A program made the position numbers and the translations under genes. 64,000 nt of DNA, taken from positions 1,922,001 to 1,986,000 of the forward strand of contig NZ_JAYGJQ010000001.1 of NCBI RefSeq assembly GCF_035013165.1, read 5' to 3'. Shown piece by piece: positions 16,403 to 25,639 of the stretch. The notes below the pieces were generated by a model. The model was given only the letters and a program-made list of their open reading frames with translations, was not told the DNA's origin and made no database searches. Each line of letters opens with the position of its first letter. The first letter of the stretch is position 1. This stretch comes from Bacteriovorax sp. PP10 (lineage in GTDB: Bacteria; Bdellovibrionota; Bacteriovoracia; Bacteriovoracales; Bacteriovoracaceae).

Positions 16403-17332
16403 CTACTTCGCTGAACGTAGGTGGTCAAAGTATTCACGGGCCCACTCTACGTTCAGTCTTGTCATCAACTCATTAGAGTACGGCGCAGATACATCTTTCT
16501 TTTTTTCAACTGAAGCAATTGATCGAGTGATTTGTGGTTGGATTTTTTCCACTGCAGTTACCAGCGCAATATTTGAAAACACTGTCGTTTTAAGAAGTGT
16601 GTTCATATTTTTTTCAGCTGGAGGAAAGTTTGAATTCTTAATATGCGTGATCATATTTTCATAGATGTAGTAGTTATCACTCACACCGTATTCACATAGC
16701 TCTCTGATTTCAGCATATGTTTTAGATAAGTGAATATCTAAAGCAGTGTGAACCAGTTCATTCATTTTTGAATCATTAAGTTTAGATCCTTCAGAGCGGA
16801 AGATATCAATCACCTTCGGAGTGACTTCATTTTTCGCTAGAGGAAGAGAGAGTTCAGGGTGATTTGAAACATACTCAGCATCGTTGAGTTTTGTTGAATC
16901 ATAGACAAACTTTTTCGTGCTTTTCGCAGAGACGCGAGACGAGAATCCTGCCGGTCTTCTATCGTTGTGCTCTATTAGTGAATTGTGGAAGTGCGGGCAA
17001 ATTGAAACTTTCGGAGCATCAAACTCAGAAGCGTACTTATTCATACTTTCGTATTGTCCAAATAGAGTTAAGAAATAAAGCTTCTTGTTTGAAAGAGTCG
17101 CTTCATCACTTTGAACTGATTCAACACTTACACCTTTATCAGCACTCGCTGGAAGGCGAGATCCTTTTTGCGTTGTGAATTGAAACCCAGAAGTTGTGAT
17201 CTCTGGAACCTGGTTTACACCGTATTGTTTGGGAGTATAGCGGGACATCTTAGTCTGGTAACTTTCCGGGCTTGAGCATGATGCCAGCACAGTTAAAGAT
17301 ACAGTCATTAATACAAGGGTATTTTTTTTCAT
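16403..17332 (-). CDS. Predicted lipoprotein, unknown function
   Basis: The 309-residue protein starts with a lipobox signal (LTVLASC, Cys19). The mature part is charged and mostly helical, without transmembrane segments. A cluster SICPHFHNSLIEHNDRRP (about residue 105-122) contains Cys and several His, which could bind metal, but this is speculation. I recognise no family. It lies alone between the BamB terminator and the polyamine operon terminator, so it probably has its own promoter in the AT-rich gap upstream. Confidence 0.65.
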   Translation of the reverse strand: MKKNTLVLMTVSLTVLASCSSPESYQTKMSRYTPKQYGVNQVPEITTSGFQFTTQKGSRLPASADKGVSVESVQSDEATLSNKKLYFLTLFGQYESMNKYASEFDAPKVSICPHFHNSLIEHNDRRPAGFSSRVSAKSTKKFVYDSTKLNDAEYVSNHPELSLPLAKNEVTPKVIDIFRSEGSKLNDSKMNELVHTALDIHLSKTYAEIRELCEYGVSDNYYIYENMITHIKNSNFPPAEKNMNTLLKTTVFSNIALVTAVEKIQPQITRSIASVEKKKDVSAPYSNELMTRLNVEWAREYFDHLRSAK

Positions 17333-17401
17333 AAGAAGCCTCTTTGCTTTAATCCCTGGCCCAAAAAGCTGGCAGAGATAAAAAGTTATCGGCGGATTAT
17401 G

Positions 17402-17449
17402 AAAAAAACTTACGAGTGAAAGTGAAGAATTTTTCGTTCACTCGTAAGT
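17402..17449 (-). terminator. Strong terminator of the speA/DHS-like operon
   Basis: Perfect 13-base arms ACTTACGAGTGAA (17408-17420) and its complement (17437-17449) surround a 16-base loop. On the minus strand seven T residues follow directly. Confidence 0.92.
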
Positions 17450-17464
17450 ATTGAGGTTTTTTAA

Positions 17465-18439
17465 TTACTGGCCAAGTACGTAGGCAAAAACTAGCGGTGC
17501 TACAATCGTAGCATCTGATTCAATGATGAATTTTGGAGTAGATTTATCAAGTTTTCCCCAAGTGATTTTTTCATTTGGAACCGCTCCAGAGTACCCACCG
17601 TAGCTCGTTGTTGAGTCAGAGATCTGGCAGAAGTATCCCCATAGTGGAGTGTCTCTCTCAAGATCTTGTTCAAGCATTGGAACAACACAAATAGGAAAGT
17701 CACCAGCGATACCACCACCAATTTGGAAGAATCCAATTGATGAGTTTTTAGAAACTTCTGTATACCAGTCAGCAAGTCTCATCATTGTCTGGATACCAGA
17801 GTTCATTGTGTGAACGTTTTTAATTCTTCCGTCCATACATGCAGCTGTGTACATGTTTCCGTTAGTCGAATCTTCCCAACCTGGTGTGTAGATTGGAAGA
17901 TTTTTTTCCATAGCAGCCAACATCCAAGAGTTTTTTGGATCGATTTGGTATTCTGATTTCAGAGCACCTGATCTTAAAACTTCCCAGAAGTAGTAGTGTG
18001 GTGGGTGAGACTCACCAGCAGCATCAGCTTTTTGCCATTCTTTGTTAATTAGAGCTTCGATCTTTCTCATCGCTTCGTGTTCAGGGATACACGTGTCTGT
18101 TACACGGTTTAAACCCTTTTCAAGAAGTGCCATCTCATCGTCAGCTGTAAGTGCACGCCAGTCTGGAATGCGGTGGTAGTGATCGTGAGCTACAAGGTTA
18201 TAGATATCTTCTTCAAGGTTTGCACCTGTACAGCAGATTGCATGAACTTTGTCGTTTCTGATCATTTCAGCAAGAGAGATTCCTAGTTCTGCTGTAGACA
18301 TTGCTCCAGCAAGAGTTACGAACATCTTCCCACCGTTGTTTAAGTGAGTTTCCCATCCAACAGCAGCATCAACTAGTGAAGCCGAGTTAAAGTGTTTGTA
18401 GTTTTTTACAATAAATTCCGAAATAGGTCCGCGTTTCAT
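17465..18439 (-). CDS. Deoxyhypusine-synthase-like protein, probable homospermidine synthase
   Basis: Bacteria lack eIF5A, and bacterial DHS homologues are linked to polyamine making, mostly homospermidine from putrescine or spermidine with NAD. The 324-residue protein shows family landmarks: FVTLAGAMSTAELG, AICCTGANLEEDIYNL, the FQIGGGIAGDFPI glycine-rich NAD loop and the active lysine in ITWGKL. An upstream in-frame ATG (18454) exists, but AGGGG five bases before 18439 favours the later one. It follows speA by 25 bases and ends in a strong terminator, so the two form an operon. The exact substrates cannot be told from sequence. Confidence 0.85.
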   Translation of the reverse strand: MKRGPISEFIVKNYKHFNSASLVDAAVGWETHLNNGGKMFVTLAGAMSTAELGISLAEMIRNDKVHAICCTGANLEEDIYNLVAHDHYHRIPDWRALTADDEMALLEKGLNRVTDTCIPEHEAMRKIEALINKEWQKADAAGESHPPHYYFWEVLRSGALKSEYQIDPKNSWMLAAMEKNLPIYTPGWEDSTNGNMYTAACMDGRIKNVHTMNSGIQTMMRLADWYTEVSKNSSIGFFQIGGGIAGDFPICVVPMLEQDLERDTPLWGYFCQISDSTTSYGGYSGAVPNEKITWGKLDKSTPKFIIESDATIVAPLVFAYVLGQ

Positions 18440-18464
18440 AATTACCCCTGTCATTCTCGTTTAT

Positions 18465-20393
18465 TTACTTCAAGTATGTATAAGATTTTAAGCAGCTCTC
18501 ATAGAAGTCTACTAATCTAACACCTTCACGTGGGTTGATTTTCCCCGAAGCGATTTGGCGGTCGATGTTCTTCTTCATTGTGTAGGCCATAGCTTCCGGG
18601 TTGTACTGCATAGCTGCCAGTACTGATTCAGAAGATGATCCTTTAATAACTTCTTCAATGTAGAAATCTGTTGGATCCTCATCATCACAGAAAACGTGGA
18701 CTTCATTTAAGCGTCCAAATAAATTGTGAAGATCTCCCATTACGTCCTGGTAAGCACCCGTTAGGAATAATCCAATATGATATTCTTCATCGGGTCTTAG
18801 CTCGTGAAGAGGAAGAAGATTTCTTGTTTCATTGATATCGATGAACTTGTTGATCTTTCCGTCAGAGTCACAAGTAATATCTACAAGTGTTCCTAAAACT
18901 TCTGGTTTTTCATTTAAGCGTGTGATCGGAACGATTGGAAGAAGTTGTCCAATGGCCCATAAATCCGGCGCAGATTGAAAGATAGAGAAGTTACAAAGGT
19001 ACTGAGGAGCAATCCCTTCGTCGATGTCGTAAAGATTCTCAGGAATGAATTCCATTGTAGGAAGTAGTGCTGAAATCTTTTTTGTGATCTTCCAGAAAAG
19101 TGTCTCAATGCGAGCGCGCTCTTCTAACGTCAAGATACCAAGTCTGAAAGCGTTGATTGTCTCACGCTTAAAGTCCAGAGCATCGTTATAAACTTCCTGA
19201 GCGTTTTCTTCATTGATAGTATCAAGAAGGTCTCTCATGTTGGCCACTAAGCTGTGGTCACCAGCAACAACGTCAGTTTTATAATTCGTGAATGATGTTT
19301 CGATTTTATCGACAACATTTGTAATCACGCATGAGTGGCGTGCAGTAATCGCGCGACCTGACTCTGATACGATATTTGGGTGTGGTACTTTTTCAGCATC
19401 ACAGATTTCTTTTAAAATATAAACAATGTCAGAAGCGTAGTCAGCTAGCTTGTAGTTCATTGATGAATCACTTGTCGATTGTGAACCGTCATAGTCAACA
19501 CCAAGACCACCACCAACATCGAAGTACTCAAGAGGAGCACCGATTTGAACCAGCTTCGCGAAAATTCTTCCACCTTCGCGGATAACTTCTTTAACGGTTC
19601 TGATGTCAGTTACCTGAGAACCAATATGGAAATGAAGAAGCTTAAGTGAGTTGATGTAACCTTCGTCTTTTAGGATTTGAACGCAAGTTAAGATCTCAGC
19701 AATCGTTAAACCGAATTTTGCCTTTTCTCCACCTGAGTCTGCCCATTTTCCAGAACCTTTAACAACCATCTTCGCACGAAGACCGATGATAGGCTCAACG
19801 TTCATTTCACGAGAAAGTTTTAGAAGTGTATATAGCTCTGAGAACTTTTCAATAACGACGATCGCTTTTCTTCCCAGTTTATTTCCAAGAAGAGCAAGGC
19901 GAAGGTATTCTTCGTCTTTGTATCCGTTAAGAATTGTTAGTGCATTTAAATTTTCATTGTAAGCTAAAACAGAAAGTAGTTCTGGTTTTGATCCAGCTTC
20001 TAATCCGAAATCGTAAGGCGCCCCAGCGTCTACAATTTCTTCAACAACTTCTCTCATCTGGTTAACTTTAATTGGATAAACGCCTTTGTACTGGCCGTTG
20101 TATCCTGCTTCACGAATAACATCTCTAAAAGTTTCATTGATAACTTTTACGTGTGATCTTAAAATATCGTGGAAACGAATAACGATTGGCAGAGGAATGT
20201 TCTGCGCTTTCATTTCTTCTAAAACTTCGGCGATATCAATACGTGGACCGTTTTCTTCACGGTGTGGAAGAACACAAAGGTGTCCTGCATCGTTGATATC
20301 AAAATACCCATCGCCCCAACGGCTGATATGATAAACACTGTCTGCCTCTTCCTTAGACCAAGGCTTAGGTGTGCCTGTTTTTTCGTTTTCCAT
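18465..20393 (-). CDS. speA: Biosynthetic arginine decarboxylase
   Basis: It is a PLP enzyme converting arginine to agmatine, the first step of one route to putrescine and longer polyamines. The 642-residue length matches SpeA. Landmarks are HISRWGDGYFDIND near the N-terminus, the PLP lysine in GVYPIKVNQ (about residue 107), HFHIGSQ, YFDVGGGLGVDYDGS and a late CDDEDPTDFY region with the active Cys. It is first in the operon with the DHS-like gene. Neither agmatinase nor agmatine deiminase lies in the window, so the step between agmatine and putrescine must be encoded elsewhere or be bypassed. Confidence 0.95.
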   Translation of the reverse strand: MENEKTGTPKPWSKEEADSVYHISRWGDGYFDINDAGHLCVLPHREENGPRIDIAEVLEEMKAQNIPLPIVIRFHDILRSHVKVINETFRDVIREAGYNGQYKGVYPIKVNQMREVVEEIVDAGAPYDFGLEAGSKPELLSVLAYNENLNALTILNGYKDEEYLRLALLGNKLGRKAIVVIEKFSELYTLLKLSREMNVEPIIGLRAKMVVKGSGKWADSGGEKAKFGLTIAEILTCVQILKDEGYINSLKLLHFHIGSQVTDIRTVKEVIREGGRIFAKLVQIGAPLEYFDVGGGLGVDYDGSQSTSDSSMNYKLADYASDIVYILKEICDAEKVPHPNIVSESGRAITARHSCVITNVVDKIETSFTNYKTDVVAGDHSLVANMRDLLDTINEENAQEVYNDALDFKRETINAFRLGILTLEERARIETLFWKITKKISALLPTMEFIPENLYDIDEGIAPQYLCNFSIFQSAPDLWAIGQLLPIVPITRLNEKPEVLGTLVDITCDSDGKINKFIDINETRNLLPLHELRPDEEYHIGLFLTGAYQDVMGDLHNLFGRLNEVHVFCDDEDPTDFYIEEVIKGSSSESVLAAMQYNPEAMAYTMKKNIDRQIASGKINPREGVRLVDFYESCLKSYTYLK

Positions 20394-20475
20394 GTCCGTG
20401 TCACCTCTAGTAAAACCAAAATTTTATTAAGGCCAAAACATAACGTATTTGGGAGGTTTGCACAAACAGTAATTC

Positions 20476-21396
20476 TTAAATTTTAAGGGTAACTACCACT
20501 GGGTAATGGTCTGAGGGAAGTGCGTACCTTTGAAAGGTATCCTGTGGATAGGGAACGACCACCCCGTGGACGTCACGGTAGTGATAAATGCCCGATTCTT
20601 CTTTTTGAACCTTAGAGTGAAGCTCGGGAGGAAGCATAATATAATCGAGCTGTGAGGCCTCTCTGACGTTTTCGCGGTTAAAATGAAAGTAGGAAAATCT
20701 ATTTTCCGCCGGCTCGCCAATGACTTCCAGCACATCTTCCAGGTCACTATTGGTGTAAAGATCTCTGAATTCTGGCTCTGTCAGGTGTCTTTGGGCCTGA
20801 CCGTTAAAGTCACCGCTGATAATAATCGGCACACCTGGAAACTCTTTGCGTCTTTGATTGTAAGTTTCCACTAATTTTTGCAGCTCTGCTTTTCTTCGAA
20901 GCTGGCCGTTATAATCGATTCCTTCTTTATCGAGTTTCGACTTTAAATGCACCAGCATTAAAATATATTCTGTTTTGTTGTCTTTTAATAAACGAAGTTC
21001 AGCGATATCGCGGGAAAATCTGTGGAGCTTTAATCTCTTCCCTTGAGTCTGATGTTCAGTGATCTCGTGAGGGTAATTAAAATTCAGAGGAGTTTCTCTG
21101 TGGCTTAGTAGCTGGTGAAAATGGCCAAATCGTTTATGAATTAAATAACCCATTTCAATACCGCGGTCTGAATTCCCCGGTAGAAGTGCTGTGTAGTAAG
21201 CGTCGTTTAAATAACGTTTATTAAATAAGTCCAGACTATGAAGTCCACCGACTTCAACCAGCATCACAATATCAGCATCGATTTCTTTAATCGTTCTGCC
21301 GATCCATTCAACTTTATCCAGAGGTTTTTTATAACCCTCGCCCGGGCCTTGATTCATGAGAAAAAGATTTTCAACGTTATAGAGACAAAGTTTCAA
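20476..21396 (-). CDS. Endonuclease/exonuclease/phosphatase (EEP) family protein
   Basis: The 306-residue protein lacks a signal peptide. EEP motifs are visible: LYNVENLFL (Asn), MLVEVGG (the metal Glu), IIISGDFNGQ (Asp, Asn) and LPSDHYPVV near the C-terminus (Asp-His pair). The family hydrolyses phosphodiesters or phosphomonoesters of DNA, lipids or sugars; the substrate is unknown. It resembles extracellular nuclease-like members but appears cytoplasmic. Its ATG overlaps the stop of the upstream secreted-protein gene by four bases, and it is last in the long minus-strand run beginning with znuA. Confidence 0.8.
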   Translation of the reverse strand: MKLCLYNVENLFLMNQGPGEGYKKPLDKVEWIGRTIKEIDADIVMLVEVGGLHSLDLFNKRYLNDAYYTALLPGNSDRGIEMGYLIHKRFGHFHQLLSHRETPLNFNYPHEITEHQTQGKRLKLHRFSRDIAELRLLKDNKTEYILMLVHLKSKLDKEGIDYNGQLRRKAELQKLVETYNQRRKEFPGVPIIISGDFNGQAQRHLTEPEFRDLYTNSDLEDVLEVIGEPAENRFSYFHFNRENVREASQLDYIMLPPELHSKVQKEESGIYHYRDVHGVVVPYPQDTFQRYALPSDHYPVVVTLKI

Positions 21397-22127
21397 TTAC
21401 AGCTCCGACCAAATAGTATTGGTTTGTAAGTTTTAGAATTTTTGTCCCAGATATCCATGCAATGGTAGCTTTGATAAAAAGTCGGCGAGGGCGCCTCACG
21501 CATAAAAAGATCGACTTGCTCTTTCAAGCACACAACTTCTTTTGGCAGCTCTTTAACAATCTGTGGTTTGGTAATTCGGATGTCGCCATCACGATTGATT
21601 AAAAAACCATAGTACTTTCCATCATCTTCTTTTAAATAATGAAGTGACCCATTGTCCATAAAAGTCGGGATATCTCCTCTGGGAACAACCATTGAGAAGA
21701 CTTTTTTATTATTATCTACTAAAACCACGCGTGGGAAATAGATGTTTGTGTACTCTTTTAATTCACTGGATCTTAAATTTTTTCTAAACAACTCACTGAT
21801 GTAAAACTTGGAAGCTTCCTGTTTATGTTGCTTGCAAGGAGAGTCCCACATCATGATGCGCGGAAGAACTCCGGCCTCTTCCATGGCCCAACCGGCCACA
21901 GGAACGCCATTGTTTTTTTGAAGATCAGCGTTGAATTTAGATTCTGAAATTTTGCTGCGGTTAAATTCATCAAGACTATCAAGCCACTGACGTCTCACTT
22001 CGCCAGTGTTTTTCTGGCAGTAAGCATTTTCCGGGCAACCTGGGTATTCTACTTTTGAGTATTCGAGTGCCGCAAAAGAGGACGTGATCGAAAGCATAAA
22101 TGAAAGTACGATTAAGTGCATGGGCAT
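21393..22127 (-). CDS. Secreted protein, unknown function
   Basis: The 244-residue protein has a signal peptide (MPMHLIVLSFMLSITSSFAA) and six Cys in the mature part, some paired (YPGCPENAYC; CKQHKQ; CLKEQ; YHCMD; GRSCN), consistent with periplasmic disulfides. It has no motif I recognise. It sits two bases after the ABC1-kinase gene and overlaps the EEP gene by four bases, so it is translated as part of that run. A second in-frame Met (residue 3) gives nearly the same signal peptide. Confidence 0.65.
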   Translation of the reverse strand: MPMHLIVLSFMLSITSSFAALEYSKVEYPGCPENAYCQKNTGEVRRQWLDSLDEFNRSKISESKFNADLQKNNGVPVAGWAMEEAGVLPRIMMWDSPCKQHKQEASKFYISELFRKNLRSSELKEYTNIYFPRVVLVDNNKKVFSMVVPRGDIPTFMDNGSLHYLKEDDGKYYGFLINRDGDIRITKPQIVKELPKEVVCLKEQVDLFMREAPSPTFYQSYHCMDIWDKNSKTYKPILFGRSCN

Positions 22128-22129
22128 CC

Positions 22130-23467
22130 CTAAAACTGATACTTAAATTTAACCTCATTTTCGATGGAATTTCTAAACTTATTTCGTCCTTCCATCCAAT
22201 TAATTTCGCTGCGCCAGCCTTTGAGTTTAGCGAATAGTCCGAAAGTCGCTCTATCGAGCATTAAAAACTCCTGGCGAGGAGATTTTCTGCCTTTGAAGTT
22301 GATGTCCTTAAGGAAGTCTTTGAATAGCTGAAATGGGTTTAAATCACTTATAGGACGTGTTCCCGGTAGCGTGTATGGCTCATAAAGATCTTTGATGAGC
22401 CTGTAGTGACGAGCAAGCATTTCCTCTTCTTCGTCAGCTTTAAACATGTCGAGTTTTTTAGCGATCTGAGAATAGATGTCCAGACGGTCTTCTTCTAAGG
22501 CCATTAGTAGACCGACGTAGTCGACAACAAAGTCGTGATCAAATTCACGAGTCGATCCAAAATCCAGAATGATAATCTTATCTGGTTTAAAAAGATAATT
22601 CCCATTTTGCGGATCTGTGTGCAGGCGTTTTAACTCAAACAATGAATAGAGGTAACTTTCGTATAACGAAGTCCCCAAAAAGTTTTTCTGCTCATCAGTG
22701 TAGTGGAGACTGTCTTCAAAGGAGTCGCCTTCCACCCATTCCATCGTGAGAATCTGCTCTGAGCAAAATTCTGGATGAACCGCAGGAATCACAATCATTG
22801 GGAATTTGTCTTTGTACTGCTCTTTGAAGTATTGCAATTGCTCCATTTCATGGAGGTAATTGCATTCTTCTAATAAAGACGTTTTAAGTTCTGCAATCAT
22901 GTTGTCGATGTTGGGTTTATTGGCATAAAGCAAATGAACCAGTTTGTCGATCTTGTGCAGATTTTGAAAATCATACTTAATGGCATTGACGATTTTCGGG
23001 TATTGAATTTTTACCGCGACTACTTCGCCAGTGTGCAGGCGAGCGCGGTGAACCTGACCGATACTAGCAGCAGCGACAGGTTTAAGATCAAATTCTAAGA
23101 ATAGTTCTTCTGGAGATTTCTTGAAATTTTCAAGAATCATTTTTTTTACTTCTTCAGTGGGCATTGAAGGGGAGTTCTTTTGAAGATCGCGAAAAAGCTC
23201 CGTGATCTCTTTTGGTAAAAACATATCTTCTGAAATCGAAATCATCTGGCCGAGCTTCATCATCGCGCCTTTTAATTCACCCATGGTCTGGATAATTTCT
23301 TTGGACGCTTTAATTTTTAACCCCATATCTCGAACTTCCGGATTTTTATCCAGAAGATCCTGCGCTTTATTTTTTGCCATATCCACAGCAAGTTGCGCAG
23401 ACGCCTTGGTAAGGCTTGTCCCTACACTCAAGAAGCGTGAAAGTTTAGAGGATTTAAATTCACTCAT
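22130..23467 (-). CDS. ABC1/UbiB-family atypical kinase
   Basis: The 445-residue protein has the family's KxGQ motif (GAMMKLGQMIS, about residue 65-75), the ATPase features AAASIGQVHRA, VVAVKIQYP (the Lys) and the metal motif ILDFGSTREFD, where DFG is intact. UbiB/ABC1 proteins are ATPases linked to ubiquinone synthesis or lipid handling. There is no clear C-terminal transmembrane hairpin such as UbiB has, so this may be a soluble ABC1 member with another role. Its start overlaps the thioesterase stop by one base. No ubiquinone genes are close. Confidence 0.88.
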   Translation of the reverse strand: MSEFKSSKLSRFLSVGTSLTKASAQLAVDMAKNKAQDLLDKNPEVRDMGLKIKASKEIIQTMGELKGAMMKLGQMISISEDMFLPKEITELFRDLQKNSPSMPTEEVKKMILENFKKSPEELFLEFDLKPVAAASIGQVHRARLHTGEVVAVKIQYPKIVNAIKYDFQNLHKIDKLVHLLYANKPNIDNMIAELKTSLLEECNYLHEMEQLQYFKEQYKDKFPMIVIPAVHPEFCSEQILTMEWVEGDSFEDSLHYTDEQKNFLGTSLYESYLYSLFELKRLHTDPQNGNYLFKPDKIIILDFGSTREFDHDFVVDYVGLLMALEEDRLDIYSQIAKKLDMFKADEEEEMLARHYRLIKDLYEPYTLPGTRPISDLNPFQLFKDFLKDINFKGRKSPRQEFLMLDRATFGLFAKLKGWRSEINWMEGRNKFRNSIENEVKFKYQF

Positions 23468-23946
23468 TATCTTTTCTTGTTTTTCTTCATGTCTTCGATG
23501 CGCTCTTGTCCGTCCTGGTAACGTCTTTTTTCGTCATCAGTTTCAGGGATTAATCCTCTGATTTGAATCGGGCGACCGATATCATCAAGAGCTACGAAAG
23601 CAAGGTAAGCTGTTGTCGTGTGTCTTGTGATTCCAGTGAATGGATTTTCAGCAATAACTTTTACACCAACAAGCATCGATGTTTTTCCCACGTAGTTAAT
23701 GCTTGCTTGAATAAGCGCGTGGTCCCCAATTTTCATTGGAGCTTTAAAACTAATATCATCAACGTGGACTGTTACAACCGGACGGTTCGAATGTCTCTCT
23801 GCAACCATGGCAGCGGCCATATCGATCCATGACATAACCACGCCCCCGAAGATCGAGTTTTGTGGGTTAGTGTCGTTGGGCATAACGAGAAAACGCATTT
23901 CAACTGCGCTCTCGGCAACAGTTTTTGGTTCATTTTGATTTTTCAT
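23467..23946 (-). CDS. Acyl-CoA thioesterase, hotdog fold (YciA/BACH type)
   Basis: The 159-residue hotdog protein hydrolyses acyl-CoA. Diagnostic parts are MPNDTNPQNSIFGGVVMSWIDMAAA (catalytic Asn/Asp region and the central helix), VTVHVDDISFKAPMKIGD and the NYVGKTSM strand. The C-terminal tail is highly charged. It belongs to the single-domain group rather than the two-domain BACH enzymes. It lies between znuB (23 bases upstream) and the ABC1 kinase (one-base overlap), in one probable transcript; a functional tie to zinc uptake is not apparent. Confidence 0.9.
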   Translation of the reverse strand: MKNQNEPKTVAESAVEMRFLVMPNDTNPQNSIFGGVVMSWIDMAAAMVAERHSNRPVVTVHVDDISFKAPMKIGDHALIQASINYVGKTSMLVGVKVIAENPFTGITRHTTTAYLAFVALDDIGRPIQIRGLIPETDDEKRRYQDGQERIEDMKKNKKR

Positions 23947-23969
23947 GAATTCCTCAAAAAGATTGTTTC

Positions 23970-24809
23970 TTATCTGAGTAAATTATAAACTCTTTTTATA
24001 AAAAGAGATATAACTAGTGCCGTAAATAGAACGACCGCCAGAGTGGCCCCGCTGGGAAGTCCAAAGGCATTTGCTAGGACAATTCCAATGATGGCCATGA
24101 CTGTTGAAAAAATCGTACTCACGACAAATGTCTGCACAATATTCTTAGAAAATTTAAGTGCGAAGAAGCCGGGAACCAATAAAAGTGTTTCCACCAGAAC
24201 CGTTCCAGCGAGTTTAATACTCGTAACAATTAAGAAAGCGAGTAAAACAAAAAAAGTGTAATGGTAGATCTGCGCTTTAATTCCTGAGGTAATTGCTCCT
24301 TCTTCATCAAAAGTAAGAAACAACCATTTTTTTAATGGGATCAAAATAACCAGCGCAGTTATCAATAAAATTCCAAATGATAAATACAGGTCTTCAACGG
24401 TTAAAAGCAAAATATTCCCGAAGAGAAAGCTGAGTAGATCACTTTGATCTTTAGCAAACAGAGTGTGGATAATAATACCTAAGGCCATCGTCGATGTATA
24501 AAAAATCCCGATCATAGAATCATTGGGAAGTTTTTGGCGAAACGTTGAGTACGCTAAAAATAGTGTGAGAAAAATAGTGATGAGTAACGTCGATACAAAC
24601 AATGGCAGAGCTTGTGCTGCTTCAAATAAACTCATCGAAATCGCCAGACCCAGTAGAGTCGAGTGAGAGATGGCCGCACCCATAAAAGCATTTTTTCTGG
24701 CAATGATTAAAGGAGAAATTAATCCGCAAGTCAGTGCGAGAAAAATCGTTCCCAGTAGAGCGTAAAGTAAAAAATCGTATTGGAAAAAGTCGGTAATCAT
24801 AGAACTCAT
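23970..24809 (-). CDS. znuB: Zinc ABC transporter permease
   Basis: The 279-residue protein is highly hydrophobic with about eight transmembrane segments and belongs to the ABC-3 permease family for Zn/Mn. Typical sequences are GLISPLIIARKNAFMGAAISHSTLLGLAI near the N-terminus and LAGTVLVETLLLVPGFFALKFSKN later. It forms the inner-membrane channel with ZnuC. The order znuA-znuC-znuB with overlapping starts and stops indicates an operon; znuC ends on the same base at which znuB begins. Metal choice (zinc versus manganese) is inferred. Confidence 0.9.
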   Translation of the reverse strand: MSSMITDFFQYDFLLYALLGTIFLALTCGLISPLIIARKNAFMGAAISHSTLLGLAISMSLFEAAQALPLFVSTLLITIFLTLFLAYSTFRQKLPNDSMIGIFYTSTMALGIIIHTLFAKDQSDLLSFLFGNILLLTVEDLYLSFGILLITALVILIPLKKWLFLTFDEEGAITSGIKAQIYHYTFFVLLAFLIVTSIKLAGTVLVETLLLVPGFFALKFSKNIVQTFVVSTIFSTVMAIIGIVLANAFGLPSGATLAVVLFTALVISLFIKRVYNLLR

Positions 24810-25639
24810 TACTTTCTCCTGATGAACGTATGAGCGTCCGCTTTCTTTTCACCATGATCATGATTACAGAAATGGTGGTCGTGAGTGTGCTCAGTTTCCA
24901 GGTCTTTTTCATGAATCAAAAGATGCTCAAATTCACAGTGATAAATATCTTCCAGAATGTTTTTTGTCAGGAAGTCACGGTGGTCATGCCAGTGGTGATG
25001 ACGGTTAAGGCATAAAATATTCTGACAGCTCTTGATGATTTGATTGATGTTGTGATCGACAATCATGACAGCAGTGTTGTCACGTTTTTTAATCGTTTCA
25101 ATCAAAGTTAAAAGTTGATCCTGTCCATTACTGTCGAGACCTTTTGTCGGCTCGTCTAATAAAAGAAGTTTTGGTTTTTGCACCATCGCTCTGGCAATCA
25201 GGACTCTTTGCTTTTCACCACCAGAGAGTTTCGATAAAAGGGCATTTTTCTTATGAGTCATGCCTACAAGTTCTAAAAGCTCGTCTACTAATTTAGGGTT
25301 CTTAATTTTATAAAGTGAAACCGTGAAATCTATGAACTCATAAACTTTCACTGGCATCGTTGCGTTTAGTTCACTGCTTTGAGGAACGTAAGAAAATAAG
25401 TTGTAAGGATATTTGGTGTAACCAGATAATGGTTTTTCATCGAAATAAAGTTCGCCACTCGTGGGTTTTAAAAGTCCCGCAATGATTTTCATCAGCGTTG
25501 ATTTACCGCCACCATTGGGGCCAAGCACACCTAAGCTTTCACCTTTTTTTAAGGTGAATGAAATATCTTTTAAGATAGGTTCGTCATGACCTTCATAGCT
25601 AAATGAAATTTTGTCAGCTCGAAGAATGATATCGTTCAT
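24809..25639 (-). CDS. znuC: Zinc ABC transporter ATP-binding protein with His-rich tail
   Basis: The 276-residue ATPase has Walker A GPNGGGKSTL, signature LSGGEKQRVLIARA, Walker B LLLLDEPT and the switch His in MIVDHNI. After the core, the last 50 residues are rich in His: RHHHWHDHRD, then EHTHDHHFC and NHDHGEKKADAH. Gammaproteobacterial ZnuC also carries a shorter His tail, so this is an exaggerated form. It may sense or buffer zinc on the cytoplasmic side. Its start overlaps the znuA stop (TAATG). Confidence 0.92.
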   Translation of the reverse strand: MNDIILRADKISFSYEGHDEPILKDISFTLKKGESLGVLGPNGGGKSTLMKIIAGLLKPTSGELYFDEKPLSGYTKYPYNLFSYVPQSSELNATMPVKVYEFIDFTVSLYKIKNPKLVDELLELVGMTHKKNALLSKLSGGEKQRVLIARAMVQKPKLLLLDEPTKGLDSNGQDQLLTLIETIKKRDNTAVMIVDHNINQIIKSCQNILCLNRHHHWHDHRDFLTKNILEDIYHCEFEHLLIHEKDLETEHTHDHHFCNHDHGEKKADAHTFIRRK

